Source of the DNA: Pseudolachnospira sp051055405
GTDB lineage: Bacteria; Bacillota; Clostridia; Lachnospirales; Lachnospiraceae
Reading direction: 5' to 3'
DNA length: 64,000 bases
Assembly: GCF_051055405.1 (NCBI RefSeq)
Contig: NZ_CP167068.1
Location: forward strand, 310,001 to 374,000
The notes under the pieces were generated by a model. That model searched no databases, was not told the origin of the DNA, and worked only from the letters and a program-made list of their open reading frames with translations. Every line of letters begins with the position of its first letter. The first letter of the stretch is position 1. Below are positions 33,614 through 40,143 of the stretch, piece after piece. The position numbers were made by a program, and so were the translations under genes.

Positions 33614-34549
33614 TTAGGGAGAGGTACATTCATAAAGCTGCCCTTGCCGAATGTTATGCTCCTGAAAATATCGATGGATTTCGTTTAACACCCGCTTTTT
33701 GTCGGCGCTCCAAGCCGGCGCTAAGAGCAGCCGTTTGGGTCCGTCGCCGGTCAGCCGGTGGACAACAGTTTCGGGAGATAGACGCCTCAAACAGCCGGCG
33801 AGAAGGGGCAGATATTCTTCCAGGGAAAGAACCGGGAACGGTTCCTTCTGATAAAGAACGCCCAAGTCTGTTCCATCTAGTACATGGAGGAGCTGAAGCT
33901 TGATTCCGTCAATGGGAGCAGCGGGGCCGTGCTGGGAGAGATACCGGATGGTGGCGGAAACCTCTTTTTCTCCTTCGCCGGGAAGCCCTAGAATCACGTG
34001 GGCGATCACTGGGATACCGAGAGCGTGAAGTCTGGTCCAGGCATCGGAAAAGCAGGAGAGTGGATAGCCGCGCCGGATAAAACGGGCAGTCTCTTCGTGG
34101 ATGGTTTGAAGGCCCAGTTCCACCCAGACTGGTTTGCGGCGCTTGAGACGCGCGAGAAGATCGAGTACTTCTGGGGATAGGCAATCGGGCCGGGTGGCAA
34201 TGGAGAGAACCGCGATTTCCGGGCGGGAGATTGCCTCAGTGAAGATTTCTTCCAGATATTCGATGGGGCCGTAAGTATTGGTGTAGGCTTGAAAATAGGC
34301 GATATAGCGGCCGCCGGAAAATTTGCCCGCCACCCGCTTTTTTGCGTCGTCGATTTGTCCGCCGATGGAAAGCCCGGCGGGGGCGGCAAAATCCCCGGAG
34401 CCGCCGGCGCTGCAAAAGATGCAGCCGCGGGTATCCAGGGTTCCGTCCCGGTTCGGGCAGCTAAGGCCCGCGTTCAGGGAAAGTTTATATAATTTTTCAC
34501 CGAATTCTTTCCGGCAGTAGTCGTTTAAGGTGTAGATATTCGTCGTCAT
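33614..34549 (-). CDS. Radical SAM protein, YhcC/TIGR01212 type
   Basis: A 311-residue radical SAM enzyme of unknown reaction, related to E. coli YhcC and the Elp3-like group. The cluster cysteines are in SCPNRDGTLDTRGCIFCSAG (about residues 26-45). The open frame reaches up to 34672, but MTTNIYTLNDYCRKEFG at 34549 is the family's usual start. A promoter sits immediately upstream of this ATG with no visible ribosome binding site, which suggests a leaderless mRNA. Confidence 0.87.
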   Translation of the reverse strand: MTTNIYTLNDYCRKEFGEKLYKLSLNAGLSCPNRDGTLDTRGCIFCSAGGSGDFAAPAGLSIGGQIDDAKKRVAGKFSGGRYIAYFQAYTNTYGPIEYLEEIFTEAISRPEIAVLSIATRPDCLSPEVLDLLARLKRRKPVWVELGLQTIHEETARFIRRGYPLSCFSDAWTRLHALGIPVIAHVILGLPGEGEKEVSATIRYLSQHGPAAPIDGIKLQLLHVLDGTDLGVLYQKEPFPVLSLEEYLPLLAGCLRRLSPETVVHRLTGDGPKRLLLAPAWSADKKRVLNEIHRYFQEHNIRQGQLYECTSP

Positions 34550-34555
34550 TTTTCT

Positions 34556-34584
34556 ATTATAAGCCCTTTGATGGGTAAAGTCTA
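34556..34584 (-). promoter_or_regulatory. Promoter abutting the radical SAM start codon
   Basis: On the minus strand TAGACT (34579-34584) and TATAAT (34556-34561) are 17 bases apart. Only AGAAAA separates TATAAT from ATG, placing the expected transcription start at or next to the A of ATG. Confidence 0.65.
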
Positions 34585-34674
34585 TCTTTCTGGAAGGGAA
34601 GCAGGTCTTTTTCTCGACGGAACGTAGATTGCGCCGGCGGGATGATTTTATTATAATATCTTTAGCTGGCAAGG

Positions 34675-34729
34675 ATACCTTCCATTGACAAGGGCATACG
34701 CGGTCAGGGAAGGTACCTTGTCAATGGAA
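34675..34729. repeat. Inverted repeat upstream of XRE gene
   Basis: TTCCATTGACAAGG (34680-34693) and CCTTGTCAATGGAA (34716-34729) are perfectly complementary. A second, overlapping pair TACCTTCC/GGAAGGTA (34675-34682 and 34708-34715) offers an alternative fold. It could be the binding site of the following regulator or a small repeat; a related half-site occurs at 59248. Confidence 0.6.
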
Positions 34730-34761
34730 AAGATGTACGAAAAAATATAGAAGGGGACTCG

Positions 34762-35346
34762 ATGGATACGAAAAAAATAGGCGCGTTGATCGCGGGATTG
34801 CGGAAGGAAAAGCAGATGACCCAACGAGAGTTGGCGCAGCTCTTACATGTCAGTGATAAAACGATCTCTAAGTGGGAACGGGGGATCGGCTGTCCGGATA
34901 TCTCTCTGTTACCGGAGCTTTCCGAAGCCTTGGAGGTAGATATGACCAAGTTGTTGTCCGGAGAATTAAATCCCCAGGAAAAAATGGGAGGTAACATGAA
35001 AAAAACGAAGTATACGGTCTGTCCAGTTTGTCACAACTTGATTCTTTCCACGGGAGAAGCGGAAATAATCTGCTGTGGGAGGAGGCTGTCTCCCATGGAA
35101 GCGAAGAAGGCGGAAGCGGGAGAAGCGTTAAAGGTGGAAGTGGTTGAGGACGAATGGTATATTACATCCGATCATCCTATGACCAAAGAGCATTTTATTA
35201 CTTTTTTGGCGTTTGTTACTGGGGAACGTTTGGTATTGATGAAGCAGTATCCGGAGTGGAATTTGCAGGCCCGCATACCAAAGCGGGGCCATGGGATGCT
35301 GATTTGGCACTGTACGCAGCATGGATTGATGTATCAGCTGTTATGA
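34762..35346 (+). CDS. XRE regulator fused to desulfoferrodoxin-like domain
   Basis: A 194-residue protein in two parts. Residues 1-65 are a Cro/XRE HTH (KQMTQRELAQLLHVSDKTIS). Residues about 75-194 resemble a whole class I desulfoferrodoxin: CPVC...ICCG matches the four-Cys rubredoxin-like centre, then DHPMTKEHF and HCTQHGLM match ligands of the superoxide reductase iron site. The first active-site His (usually in a KHxP-type motif) is not found, so four of five ligands remain. I infer an iron-based redox or superoxide sensor. ATG has a modest GGGGAC site. Confidence 0.8.
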   Translation: MDTKKIGALIAGLRKEKQMTQRELAQLLHVSDKTISKWERGIGCPDISLLPELSEALEVDMTKLLSGELNPQEKMGGNMKKTKYTVCPVCHNLILSTGEAEIICCGRRLSPMEAKKAEAGEALKVEVVEDEWYITSDHPMTKEHFITFLAFVTGERLVLMKQYPEWNLQARIPKRGHGMLIWHCTQHGLMYQLL

Positions 35347-35467
35347 AAATAGGAGTAGGTAATGCTGCTGATCGGAGCTGATTTTTCCCGGACGGAATGG
35401 AGGGGAAAGGGCAGGCATGTAGAATTTCTGATTCAGAAAAGATCGGACGCATTACGGCAACTAGTAA

Positions 35468-35758
35468 TCTGGAAGCAAGGCCGCTTATGATCGACTCTCT
35501 GAAATAGATCCATACAGCATCAAAGATTTAAAGCAGTTCCACGGAATTATGACAAAATATGTTGTGGAGGAGTCGGGTGACTTCCGCCTGGGTGAAGAAG
35601 GTGTATTTAACGGTGAACCGTGCATTTTTATGGCGCCGCCTGCACGTGACAGCGTTCATCCATTGATTCTGAGCAGTGTATTTCATTATGAATTTGTCTT
35701 TATTCATCCGTTCTCGGATGGGAATGTAACACAGAGACACTTGCAGAAAGCGGCGTAA
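35468..35758 (+). pseudogene. fic pseudogene, N-terminal fragment
   Basis: Translation in this frame reads as the middle of a Fic/DOC AMP-transferase: IDPYSIKDLKQFHGIM, then GEEGVFNGEPCIFMAPPA and HPLILSSVFHYEFVFIHPFS. The normal 15-20 residues between MAPPA and HPLI are missing, and the frame is broken upstream of 35468 (a stop at 35465), where a related frame continues. At 35717-35726 the catalytic HPFxDGNGR motif is cut after DGN; the rest of the frame to 35758 is not Fic. The C-terminal part resumes at 37643. Confidence 0.82.
35717..35726. repeat. Left 10-bp border repeat of AbiE insertion
   Basis: GATGGGAATG, encoding the D-G-N of the FIC motif. The same ten bases occur at 37643-37652 where the Fic reading continues with GRMARLW. 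The distance between copies is 1926 bp. Confidence 0.75.
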
Positions 35759-35803
35759 CAGCGGCAAACTGCTTTGTATATAAAATTGAATAGCGAACAT
35801 GCC

Positions 35804-35841
35804 AAAGGACATTTCATCTTTTATTCAGGTGGATGTCCTTT
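35804..35841. other. Hairpin inside the insertion's left arm
   Basis: AAAGGACAT (35804-35812) and ATGTCCTTT (35833-35841) form a 9-bp stem just upstream of the abiEi promoter. A terminator for incoming transcription is possible, but no T-run follows. Confidence 0.45.
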
Positions 35842-35857
35842 TGAAATTTAAGGCAAA

Positions 35858-35885
35858 TTGACATTTCCATAAAATGTGATATAAT
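35858..35885 (+). promoter_or_regulatory. Promoter of the AbiE toxin-antitoxin pair
   Basis: Consensus TTGACA (35858-35863) and TATAAT (35880-35885) with a 16-base spacer, in AT-rich DNA unlike the flanks. AbiEi antitoxins usually repress their own promoter, but no clear operator repeat was seen. Confidence 0.85.
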
Positions 35886-35942
35886 ATAGACGAATAATAA
35901 TGAGAAAATCCGAATATAATATATCAGACGGGAGGCTGGGGT

Positions 35943-36605
35943 ATGCGAAAAACTTATATAACTTTTGTGTGTGAACAATTAGCAGTGGTGCCAACAGGGA
36001 TGCCAATTTATACGGGGCAGATTGCAAAGAAGATTGCAGCGATTTATGATTTGGCAGAAAAAGAAGCGGCGGCAGCGGCGGCAGTTGCAGTAAAGCGTGT
36101 GCTGGACGGAAAACTTTTACCGGAGCTTCGGTGTTTCCAAAAAGGAATTTACTATCGTACAGCAATGACGCCTTTTGGTGAAACGGGAATTAACAAGGAA
36201 AAGTTGATTGCGGATAAATACTTGTTGCCGGATATTGGGTATGAAACTGGTTTAACAACTCTTCATCGTATGGGACTGACTTCCCAGATGCCACGGGAGC
36301 GTGTATTGGCGACCAATGCGGCGAAAGATTGTATGAGAACAGATAAAAAACTTGGTGTTGTGATTCGACCGCCCAAGACTCCTGTCACAGCAGAAAATAA
36401 AGAATATCTGCAAATACTTGACGCATTGGATTTGTTAGAAAAAGCTCCGGTAGATGAAGAACATCCTTATGAGATTATTGCAGACTATATTCAGAAGAAA
36501 GGGTTGAAATATAAAGTTCTGCTGGCATTTGCTGATCTTTATTATAATCATAATACGGTATTGTGCCTTGCACATACCGCAAGTATGGGAGGAACTATGA
36601 TATGA
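35943..36605 (+). CDS. AbiEi-like antitoxin (DUF6088 type)
   Basis: A 220-residue protein resembling the AbiEi/DUF6088 antitoxins of type IV toxin-antitoxin systems. The N-terminal part looks like a winged-helix region (IYTGQIAKKIAAIYDLAEKEAAAA...VKRVLDGKLL), followed by RCFQKGIYYRTAMTPFGE, and it lies directly before an AbiEii nucleotidyltransferase with an ATGA overlap. It would repress the promoter and counter the toxin. GGAGG lies 7 nt before ATG. The call relies strongly on the partner. Confidence 0.82.
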   Translation: MRKTYITFVCEQLAVVPTGMPIYTGQIAKKIAAIYDLAEKEAAAAAAVAVKRVLDGKLLPELRCFQKGIYYRTAMTPFGETGINKEKLIADKYLLPDIGYETGLTTLHRMGLTSQMPRERVLATNAAKDCMRTDKKLGVVIRPPKTPVTAENKEYLQILDALDLLEKAPVDEEHPYEIIADYIQKKGLKYKVLLAFADLYYNHNTVLCLAHTASMGGTMI

Positions 36606-37591
36606 AATTACATGAAGATAAAGATGCGTTTGGCCTTTTGCTTGAAAACATACATGAAAAGACAGGATATCGGACAGATGTGCTGGAAAAGGATTATTAT
36701 GTTCTGCTAATCTTGCAGGAACTATCCAATTTTCAGGCAGACGGGCTTCAGGCTTATTTCAAAGGCGGAACAGCCCTTTATAAAGCACTGAAAACGACCA
36801 ACCGTTTTTCCGAAGATATTGACCTCTCCGTTGATACCAGAGGATGTAGCAGGACACAGAACGATAAACGTCTGGAACGTGCAGCCAAGAAGTATGTTTC
36901 CCTTCCGAGGGATGCGGCACAAGGGAAAACAAACCGTTCTGAGGTGATTGCGGTTTACACATATGATCCTGTTACTGCTTTTGATGCAGACGATGCACTG
37001 CAACGTTTTGGCAAACTGAAAGTGGAAGCAACTTCTTTTACGATTAGTGAGCCGGTGGAGAGTTTAGAAATATCTGCGATGCTTTACAATCTGGCGACAG
37101 AGGAACAAAAGAAGATTCTTGAAACAGTGTATGATGTAAAGCCATTTTTTATCCAAACCATCACTTTGGAACGAATTTTTGTTGACAAACTTTTTGCTGC
37201 GGAAGCGTATGTTCGTCATTCTTCCATAAATCATCGAGCATTTGAAGCGGCAAAGCATATCTATGATTTAGCGGTTATTGCAAAGCATCCGAAAGTATCT
37301 GCGTTGTTATCAGATTCAGATAAATTAAAGCGCCTTTTGGAGATTCGTATGAAAGAAGAACAAGGACGCCTTGACGGAATACCTGGCATTGTTCCGACAG
37401 AATTTATATTCTTTACACAGGCTGGAGATAATAGCGATGTCCGCAAAGCGTATGAAACCATGCAGAACCAATATGTCCTCAGAGAACAAGATCGAATTGA
37501 GTTTGAGACAGCGGTAAAAACTCTGATGAATATTCAGAAGAGCTTATTGAAAAATCCTGCATGGGCAGACTTTCATAATACAACAATTTAA
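36602..37591 (+). CDS. AbiEii/AbiGii-type nucleotidyltransferase toxin
   Basis: A 329-residue nucleotidyltransferase toxin. The DNA polymerase beta-like motif KGGTALYKALKTTNRFSEDI, followed by DLSVD, is at about residues 53-77 and supplies the metal-binding aspartates. Such toxins transfer nucleotides, in studied cases to tRNA or other substrates, and cause abortive infection or growth arrest. Its ATG overlaps the antitoxin stop by four bases. An in-frame ATG at 36563 inside the antitoxin gene is rejected. The gene looks intact. Confidence 0.88.
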   Translation: MKLHEDKDAFGLLLENIHEKTGYRTDVLEKDYYVLLILQELSNFQADGLQAYFKGGTALYKALKTTNRFSEDIDLSVDTRGCSRTQNDKRLERAAKKYVSLPRDAAQGKTNRSEVIAVYTYDPVTAFDADDALQRFGKLKVEATSFTISEPVESLEISAMLYNLATEEQKKILETVYDVKPFFIQTITLERIFVDKLFAAEAYVRHSSINHRAFEAAKHIYDLAVIAKHPKVSALLSDSDKLKRLLEIRMKEEQGRLDGIPGIVPTEFIFFTQAGDNSDVRKAYETMQNQYVLREQDRIEFETAVKTLMNIQKSLLKNPAWADFHNTTI

Positions 37592-37631
37592 CAAGTTGGG
37601 AGATTTATAAATAGTTTTCCTATCCCCATCG

Positions 37632-37655
37632 TCCCATTCCCAGATGGGAATGGGA
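37632..37655. repeat. Inverted repeat across the right insertion border
   Basis: TCCCATTCCC (37632-37641) and GGGAATGGGA (37646-37655) form a perfect 10-bp inverted repeat with spacer AGAT. Its right arm overlaps the 10-bp border repeat GATGGGAATG (37643-37652) and the Fic motif codons. Confidence 0.75.
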
Positions 37656-37961
37656 GAATGGCGAGATTATGGCATAGCGCTATTCTAGCTAAATGGAAGC
37701 CGATCTTTGAATTCATTCCGATTGAAAGTCAGATTGAAAAATTTCAGGATGAGTATTACGATGCGATTGCCAAATGTCATGTTTGAGGTCATGGAATACG
37801 ATATTCCATATACAAGTAAAACGCTTATGGAAAAATTGGGACTGAAATCAAAAGAGGGATTTCGTAGAAATTACCTGCGGCCGGCAGTTGAAAGGAATTT
37901 TGTCCGGATGACGATTCCGGATAAACCGAATAGCAGAAATCAGAGATATGTGAAAGTTTGA
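37643..37961 (+). pseudogene. fic pseudogene, C-terminal fragment
   Basis: Starting with D-G-N-G-R this reads GRMARLWHSAILAKWKPIF and FIPIESQIEKFQDEYYDAIA, the usual continuation of a Fic domain, until a stop at 37784-37786. In another frame from about 37776 the C-terminal winged-helix part follows: EVMEYDIPYTSKTLMEKLG and then RMTIPDKPNSRNQRY. About 40 residues between the two are missing, so this half also carries a frame-shifting deletion. An ATG frame at 37707-37961 is only partly in the Fic frame and is not a gene of its own. Confidence 0.82.
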
Positions 37962-37990
37962 TTGACAAATCTCCAATCTTATCTTATACT
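37962..37990 (+). promoter_or_regulatory. Promoter of thi operon leader
   Basis: TTGACA (37962-37967) and TATACT (37985-37990), 17 bases apart, just before the TPP riboswitch. Confidence 0.85.
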
Positions 37991-38002
37991 GAAAAAGTCA
38001 AC

Positions 38003-38092
38003 TGAATAGGGGAGCTTATAAATAGGCTGAGAGGAAGTTGAGAACTTCGACCCATATACCTGATTTGGATAATGCCAACGTAGGAAAGAACG
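38003..38092 (+). ncRNA. TPP riboswitch (THI element)
   Basis: All core boxes are present: AGGGGAGC, GGCTGAGAGG (38025-38034), GACCC (38049-38053), CCTGATTTGGATAATGCCA and CGTAGGAAAG. It precedes thiSFGH and would repress it when thiamin pyrophosphate is abundant. Confidence 0.96.
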
Positions 38093-38104
38093 TGGAAAGA
38101 TAGC

Positions 38105-38133
38105 GGGAGATGCGCATGGCATCTTCCGTTTTT
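38105..38133 (+). terminator. Terminator of the TPP riboswitch
   Basis: GGGAGATGC (38105-38113) pairs with GCATCTTCC (38119-38127, one G-T pair), followed by GTTTTT. It is the likely expression platform. Confidence 0.75.
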
Positions 38134-38164
38134 GCGTTCAACGGGTATAAAAAGACGAGAGTGA

Positions 38165-38222
38165 GCCAAAGGTTCATGAAGGGGTACACCACCGCGGGTG
38201 TATTCTTTCGTGAACCTTTTTT
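38165..38222 (+). terminator. Second hairpin with T-run in thi leader
   Basis: AAAGGTTCATGAA pairs with TTCGTGAACCTTT (one G-T pair), with inner complementarity GGTACACC/GGGTGTAT, followed by a run of seven T. A second terminator-like structure between the riboswitch and thiS is unusual. Confidence 0.7.
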
Positions 38223-38265
38223 TATTCCATAGGAAATTTCGCTGAAATTTCCTATGGAATAAAAA
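38219..38265. repeat. 22-bp perfect inverted repeat in thi leader
   Basis: The arms 38219-38240 and 38244-38265 (inner part AGGAAATTTC/GAAATTTCCT) are perfectly complementary around a GCT loop. The left arm overlaps the T-run of the preceding hairpin. Confidence 0.8.
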
Positions 38266-38455
38266 GCGCTCCGCTAAGGATGCACAGGGTCTGCCCCAGC
38301 GAAGCGAGGGTACGAGCGCGAAAGGAAGATGCCGCCGATAGCGGCTGCGCTCGGCGCGAGAATTTCGCAAAGCGAAATTCTTTCTTGCCCTATAGGAGAT
38401 TTTCTGGAATTGTTTCTAGAAAAAAGCTATGCGATGGATCACACTACAACAAAAG
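38266..38455. other. GC-rich structured stretch before thiS
   Basis: Several short complementary segments, for example GCGCTC (38266) with GAGCGC further on, and AGAATTTCGC/GCGAAATTCT near 38360-38385. No convincing gene. The segment GCTCCGCTAAGGAT (38268-38281) recurs at 43204-43217 after the cobalamin riboswitch, so this is probably a copy of a dispersed element. Confidence 0.55.
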
Positions 38456-38467
38456 GAGGAATGGAGA

Positions 38468-38665
38468 ATGATTACAGTCAATGGAATCGAGGATTCAGAA
38501 GGAGAAGGCAAGTTGTTGGTAGAGTATCTGCAGGAACATGGCTACGATCCTGCTCGAATTGCAGTGGAACGAAACGGAAGCATTTTGCCCCGTTCCCAGT
38601 ATGGCCGAACCTGGCTTGAGGTGGGAGACGTATTGGAAATCGTACATTTTGTGGGAGGAGGTTGA
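38468..38665 (+). CDS. thiS: Sulfur carrier protein ThiS
   Basis: A 65-residue ubiquitin-like sulfur carrier for the thiazole ring of thiamin. It ends in VHFVGGG; the terminal Gly-Gly is adenylated by ThiF and converted to a thiocarboxylate. The ATG at 38468 follows AAAGGAGGAATGGAG; the frame is open upstream but the family starts here (MITVNG). First gene of thiSFGH. Confidence 0.92.
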   Translation: MITVNGIEDSEGEGKLLVEYLQEHGYDPARIAVERNGSILPRSQYGRTWLEVGDVLEIVHFVGGG

Positions 38666-38669
38666 GAAA

Positions 38670-39323
38670 GTGGAAGAGAAAACGATACAGATGAGGCCAA
38701 TGGAAGCGGAATTTGACAAGGCGTTTTCCAAACGCCATGGACTAGAAATTCAGAGAAAACTAAAGGCGACCCGAATCGCGGTATTTGGGCTCGGTGGCTT
38801 GGGGTCTCACACAACATTTTATCTGGCCCGTATGGGGGTTGGATATTTGCATCTGATTGACTTTGACCGGGTAGAGTTTGACAACCTACATCGCCAGCAG
38901 TACCGGCTGTGCCACGTCGGAGAGTATAAAACCGAGGCGTTGGCATCGCAGCTTCGGGAAATCAATCCTTACATCCAGCTGAAACTGGAGTCGGTACAGG
39001 TGAACAGGGAAAACGTTCTGGCCCTAATCGCAGACTCCGATTTGATCTGTGAGGCCTTTGATGACCCGGAAGCAAAAGCTATGCTAGTAAATGCTGTTCT
39101 TGAATGGGCGCCGGAAAAGCAAATCATTGCATCTTCTGGAATGGCAGGCCTGGATAGTGGAAATACGGTGATAACAAGAAAGGTATCAAAAAATTTTTAT
39201 TTGTGCGGCGACGGTGTATCCGAAGGCCATCATGGAAATGGGCTGATGGCGGCGCGGGTTGGCATCTGCGCGGGGCACCAGGCGTTGACAGCCGTACGCT
39301 TGGCTTTAGAACTGGAAAAATAA
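38670..39323 (+). CDS. thiF: ThiS adenylyltransferase ThiF
   Basis: A 217-residue E1-like enzyme that adenylates the ThiS C-terminus. The nucleotide-binding FGLGGLGSHTTFYLARMG lies at about residues 31-48, followed by DFDRVEFDNLHRQQYR. It is the short form without the usual CxxC zinc pairs of MoeB-type proteins. The start is GTG at 38670 after GGAGGAGG, four bases after thiS. Confidence 0.9.
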   Translation: MEEKTIQMRPMEAEFDKAFSKRHGLEIQRKLKATRIAVFGLGGLGSHTTFYLARMGVGYLHLIDFDRVEFDNLHRQQYRLCHVGEYKTEALASQLREINPYIQLKLESVQVNRENVLALIADSDLICEAFDDPEAKAMLVNAVLEWAPEKQIIASSGMAGLDSGNTVITRKVSKNFYLCGDGVSEGHHGNGLMAARVGICAGHQALTAVRLALELEK

Positions 39324-39345
39324 AAAAGAAAAGAGGAAATGTGCA

Positions 39346-40137
39346 ATGAAAACACAACAAGCAGACCAGTGGTTTCTAGGAGAACATGGGTTTCACTCTC
39401 GCTTTATCTTGGGTTCAGGAAAGTATTCAATGGAATTGATTCAGGCCGCCGTAGGGCAGGCAGGCGCAGAGATTGTCACTTTAGCTTTGCGCCGGGCCAA
39501 TCCAGGCGGCGCGACAAATATTCTGGATTATATTCCAGACGGGGTTACCCTGCTCCCCAATACTTCTGGAGCCAGAACAGCAGAAGAGGCGGTGCGCATC
39601 GCCCGATTGGCAAGAGAAGTAGGCTGTGGAGATTTCATCAAACTGGAGATTATTCGGGACAGCAAGTATTTGCTGCCGGATAATACAGAGACCATTCGTG
39701 CCACAGAAATCTTGGCTAAGGAAGGGTTTATTGTCATGCCGTACATGTACCCGGACTTAAATGCGGCCAGAGATCTGGAAGCCGCCGGCGCGGCTTCTGT
39801 GATGCCTCTTGGCGCGCCAATTGGTTCGAATAAGGGGCTATGTACAAAAGACTTTATTCAGATTTTGATCGATGAAATTGATCTGCCCATCATTGTAGAC
39901 GCGGGCATCGGCCGCCCGTCTCAAGCTTGCGAGGCGATGGAGATGGGAGCAGCCGCAGTCATGGCGAACACAGCGATCGCTACGGCGGGGAATATTTCTC
40001 AAATGGCCGAGGCGTTTCGAAAAGCAATCGAAGCTGGCAGGAGCGCATATCTGGCTGGACTAGGGCAGGTGGTGAACGACGGCGCTTCCGCTTCTTCGCC
40101 CTTGACAGGATTTCTCCATTCGGAAGGGAGGGAATAA
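39346..40137 (+). CDS. thiG: Thiazole synthase ThiG
   Basis: A 263-residue TIM-barrel enzyme that joins dehydroglycine, ThiS thiocarboxylate and deoxyxylulose phosphate into the thiamin thiazole. SRFILGSGKYS near the N-terminus, the KLEIIRDSKYLLPD segment and the C-terminal IVDAGIGRPSQACEAMEMGA phosphate-binding segment are typical. ATG follows AGAGGAAAT. It precedes thiH by a few bases. Confidence 0.95.
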   Translation: MKTQQADQWFLGEHGFHSRFILGSGKYSMELIQAAVGQAGAEIVTLALRRANPGGATNILDYIPDGVTLLPNTSGARTAEEAVRIARLAREVGCGDFIKLEIIRDSKYLLPDNTETIRATEILAKEGFIVMPYMYPDLNAARDLEAAGAASVMPLGAPIGSNKGLCTKDFIQILIDEIDLPIIVDAGIGRPSQACEAMEMGAAAVMANTAIATAGNISQMAEAFRKAIEAGRSAYLAGLGQVVNDGASASSPLTGFLHSEGRE

Positions 40138-40143
40138 TTGACC

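Noticed and set aside
35549..35758. Stand-alone 69-residue gene
   Set aside because: It reads as the central Fic segment with an internal deletion and an aberrant end; it is a fragment.
35717..37652. Classical transposon or integron cassette
   Set aside because: No transposase, integrase, terminal inverted repeats or attC-like site were found around the AbiE genes; only the 10-bp direct repeat and the junction palindrome.
37707..37961. Stand-alone 84-residue gene
   Set aside because: Its first 23 codons are a frame-shifted part of the Fic domain and the rest is the Fic C-terminal winged helix, so it belongs to the fic pseudogene.
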